Made by a program: the position numbers and the translations under genes
DNA from: Candidatus Latescibacterota bacterium
GTDB taxonomy: Bacteria; Latescibacterota; UBA2968
NCBI GenBank assembly: GCA_022821275.1
Contig: JAJEDY010000048.1
Span: 1-64,000 of the forward strand
Reading direction: 5' to 3'
Length of the DNA: 64,000 nt
The notes under the pieces: model-generated
Database searches by the model: none
Told to the model about the DNA's origin: nothing
What the model saw: only the letters and a program-made list of their open reading frames with translations
Shown: piece after piece, positions 62,000 through 64,000 of the stretch
How positions within the stretch are numbered: position 1 is the first letter of the stretch
How the letters are laid out: each line of letters starts with the position of its first letter

Positions 62000-63580
62000 T
62001 CAAACGGGACCCGCCTTCAGAATCTCATCGCTGATCCCATCTTCAAACTGCTTGAAATTCTCCTTAAACAACCGCGCCAGATATGTAGCCCTCGCGTCGT
62101 ATTCAGACGGATTCGACCACGTTGCACGCGGAGACAAAATACTACCCGTAACATCTGGACAGGTTTTGGGAACCTCGAAACCAAAGCGCGGGTCTGTTTC
62201 GCATTTGACATCTGTCAAAGCACCATTGTGTATCGACCGAATAATTGAGCGGGTATTCGTCAACGTAATGCGCTTGCCAACGCCGTAGCCACCGCCCGAC
62301 CAGCCCGTATTGACCAGCCACACATCCGAATCGTGTTGCTGGATTTTTTCTGCCAGTTGCTCGGCGTACTTCCCCGGATGCCACACGAGAAAAGGCGCGC
62401 CAAAACAGGCCGAAAAAGAAGCCTGTGGTTCGGTAACACCCATCTCTGTACCCGCGACCTTAGCCGTATAACCGCTGATAAAATGGTACATCGCCTGTGC
62501 GGGCGTGAGCTTGCTCACCGGAGGCAAAACACCAAACGCATCGCAAGTCAAAAAAATGACATTTTTCGGATGACCACTCACACATGGAATTTGTGCATTG
62601 GGAATATACTCAATGGGATATGCCGCACGCGTATTTTCTGTAATCGTATCATCGTCGTAATTAACCACGCGCGTGTTCTCGTCAAAAACGACATTTTCGA
62701 GCACCGTCCCAAAACGGATCGCATTGTAAATCTCCGGCTCGCGCGCTTGCGAAAGACCAATGCACTTGGCGTAACAACCGCCCTCAAAATTGAAAATACC
62801 GCGATCGCTCCACCCGTGTTCATCATCGCCAATAAGACGGCGCCGTGGCTCGGCGGAAAGCGTCGTCTTTCCCGTACCAGACAGACCAAAAAAGAGCGCC
62901 GTATCACCCGCTGCACCCACATTGGCCGAACAGTGCATCGACAAAATATCCTGCTTGGGCAAAACATAGTTCAGAACTGTGAAAACACCTTTCTTCATCT
63001 CACCCGCATATTCCGTCCCCAAAATAACCATCTCTCGCATTTCAAAACTCACATCTACACTCGTCGTCGAAGTCATTTCAGCCGTGTAACGGTTCGCGGG
63101 AAATCTACCCGCATTAAAAATGACATAATCCGGCTCGCCAAAATTTTCGAGTTCTGTGCGCGAGGGACGCATAAGCATATTGTGCATAAACAGAGCATGG
63201 TACGCGCGGGCGCAAACAACCCGCACCTTAACGCGATATTTGGGATCCCAACCCGCATAACCGTCAACCACATAGATGCGGTCGCAAACATTGAGATAAT
63301 CGATAGCCCGCTCTCTATTAATCAGAAACGTGCGCTCATCGAGTTTGATATTGACCTCACCCCACCAGATATCATCCGCACTATCTGGATGATGCACAAT
63401 GCGTTTATCCTCGGGACTGCGCCCGGTCTTTTCTCCCGAACGCACAATGAGTGCCCCAGTACTCGTAATAGTCGATCCGGTCTCGTGGGTCAGCGCCTCT
63501 TCGTAAAGCAACGCTGGCGAAGCATTGCGCAAAATAAGCGGCCTGGTAATATTGTAGCGTTCCAAATTTATTCCGGTCAT
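62000..63580 (-). CDS. pckA: phosphoenolpyruvate carboxykinase (ATP)
   Basis: The protein has 526 residues, full length for the ATP-dependent enzyme. The kinase-1a motif is [11 protein letters not shown], with [21 protein letters not shown] (metal and substrate motifs) and [11 protein letters not shown]. It converts oxaloacetate to PEP for gluconeogenesis, which suits growth on CoA-derived carbon from the neighbouring catabolic genes. AAAGGAG lies before the ATG. Its stop is 8 bases from the end of the LarA gene on the other strand. Confidence 0.95.
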   Translation of the reverse strand: MTGINLERYNITRPLILRNASPALLYEEALTHETGSTITSTGALIVRSGEKTGRSPEDKRIVHHPDSADDIWWGEVNIKLDERTFLINRERAIDYLNVCDRIYVVDGYAGWDPKYRVKVRVVCARAYHALFMHNMLMRPSRTELENFGEPDYVIFNAGRFPANRYTAEMTSTTSVDVSFEMREMVILGTEYAGEMKKGVFTVLNYVLPKQDILSMHCSANVGAAGDTALFFGLSGTGKTTLSAEPRRRLIGDDEHGWSDRGIFNFEGGCYAKCIGLSQAREPEIYNAIRFGTVLENVVFDENTRVVNYDDDTITENTRAAYPIEYIPNAQIPCVSGHPKNVIFLTCDAFGVLPPVSKLTPAQAMYHFISGYTAKVAGTEMGVTEPQASFSACFGAPFLVWHPGKYAEQLAEKIQQHDSDVWLVNTGWSGGGYGVGKRITLTNTRSIIRSIHNGALTDVKCETDPRFGFEVPKTCPDVTGSILSPRATWSNPSEYDARATYLARLFKENFKQFEDGISDEILKAGPV

Positions 63581-63646
63581 AAATGGACTCCTTTCGGGAT
63601 CAGGATGATCAGGATTAAAGGATGATCAGGATGGTCTCCAGCGGCA

Positions 63647-63721
63647 ATCAGCAAAACCTCCTGGATCGCGGCTCAAGCATGCCCCGTAGTGTTTTTATAC
63701 GGGGATCATGCCGCGATGACG
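63647..63721. repeat. dispersed palindromic (REP-like) element, copy 2
   Basis: ATCAGCAAAACCTCCTGG, TCGCGGC/GCCGCGA outer arms and ATGACG match the copy at 514-588; the inner hairpin is CCCCGTA...ATACGGGG instead of CCCCTGC...GCAGGGG. It lies between pckA and the nitrilase gene. Nothing else is seen in 63581-63859 apart from a possible -10 (TATATT) near 63826. Confidence 0.75.
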
Positions 63722-63859
63722 AGTGCCTTTAACGTCTCGCCTCTCAAAATATATCACACAAAACACTTCAAACCAAATATTACTCCGCGCCCAAAAATTC
63801 CTTCATTTTTGAAAAATAGTCATTATATTTCGCGTCTGATCATCGATCGGAGGAAGACA

Positions 63860-64000
63860 ATGTCCAAAAAATGGTTGCGCGTTGCCGCATGTCAAATGCA
63901 TGCCAATGAGAACATCGAAAAAAACACATGTGGGGTCATCGACCGTCTGAACACCTGTGCGCGTGAAAAAGTAGATATAGCCGCATTTCACGAAGGGGTT
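63860..64000 (+). CDS. nitrilase-superfamily protein, 5' part (cut by the window edge)
   Basis: The first 47 residues (MSKKWLRVAACQMHANENIEKN...) match the start of carbon-nitrogen hydrolases: RVAACQM then a helix and DIAAFHEGV, where the glutamate is the catalytic one of the E-K-C triad (usually FPE). GGAGGAAGACA precedes the ATG. The rest lies outside the window, so the substrate cannot be guessed. Confidence 0.7.
   Translation, partial: MSKKWLRVAACQMHANENIEKNTCGVIDRLNTCAREKVDIAAFHEGV

Overview
The window reads as a chromosomal segment of a Gram-negative bacterium of the FCB/PVC-neighbourhood type, most likely Latescibacterota or a related lineage such as Poribacteria. This is inference from content: a Mla lipid-transport operon, a TonB-dependent receptor with PorV-like and FlgD-tailed secreted partners, a GWxTD/TPR protein, a dockerin-like secreted protein, three sulfatases, three phytanoyl-CoA dioxygenase (PhyH) proteins and three paralogues of one large membrane-protein family (resembling DUF6785/DUF6784). 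No rRNA or marker gene fixes the taxonomy.

Layout. 1-660: start of a probable IS4-like transposase, a tRNA-Pro(GGG) with promoter and terminator, and two kinds of dispersed repeat. 654-3971 (minus): mlaE-mlaF-mlaD plus an FG-GAP-like protein, behind a promoter with a palindrome over its -10. 4136-4999 (minus): a sigma-70 factor with its own terminator. 5239-8286 (plus): a possible structured leader, a class III aminotransferase and a glycoside-hydrolase-like protein. 8322-10196 (minus): dockerin-pectate-lyase-like protein. 10359-15746 (minus): a tight catabolic operon of PhyH, aconitase X large and small subunits, two amidohydrolase-fold proteins and a glutamate-semialdehyde-aminomutase-like enzyme. 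15947-32190 (minus): outer-membrane barrel, TonB receptor, secreted Fn3/FlgD protein, PorV-like barrel, transporter paralogue, two sulfatases, PhyH and GWxTD protein. This looks like uptake and breakdown of a sulfated organic substrate. 32595-40000 (minus): two more transporter paralogues, PhyH, a neutral-ceramidase-like protein and a MntA/HepT module whose HepT is truncated. 40236-45633 (plus): Gfo/Idh dehydrogenase, sugar isomerase/epimerase, cupin, sulfatase and methylmalonate-semialdehyde dehydrogenase, resembling a polyol or inositol-like catabolic cluster. 45648-46350: a second HEPN/nucleotidyltransferase pair. 46410-53306 (plus): proA, an M16 peptidase lipoprotein, a PurO-like protein, a flavin monooxygenase and a HAD dehalogenase.

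53311-59192 is an accessory island. It holds a HAD gene cut off by a TnpB-only IS605-type element, an antitoxin whose HigB-like toxin is a remnant, an unusual two-gene unit (double-VOC/coiled-coil/membrane-anchor protein plus a PD-(D/E)xK-like protein with a glycine-zipper tail), an orphan antitoxin-like gene and a small unknown ORF. After it come a neutral-ceramidase-like protein and a LarA-type nickel-pincer racemase family protein, then pckA (minus) and the start of a nitrilase-superfamily gene (plus) at the window edge.

The most unusual items are the two-gene unit at 55727-58086, three toxin-antitoxin type loci of which two have broken toxins, heptamer repeat arrays next to 20-22-bp perfect palindromes, a candidate small RNA at 32321-32452, and a possibly new catabolic route built around aconitase X. 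All functional calls come from reading motifs by eye; no database search was run.
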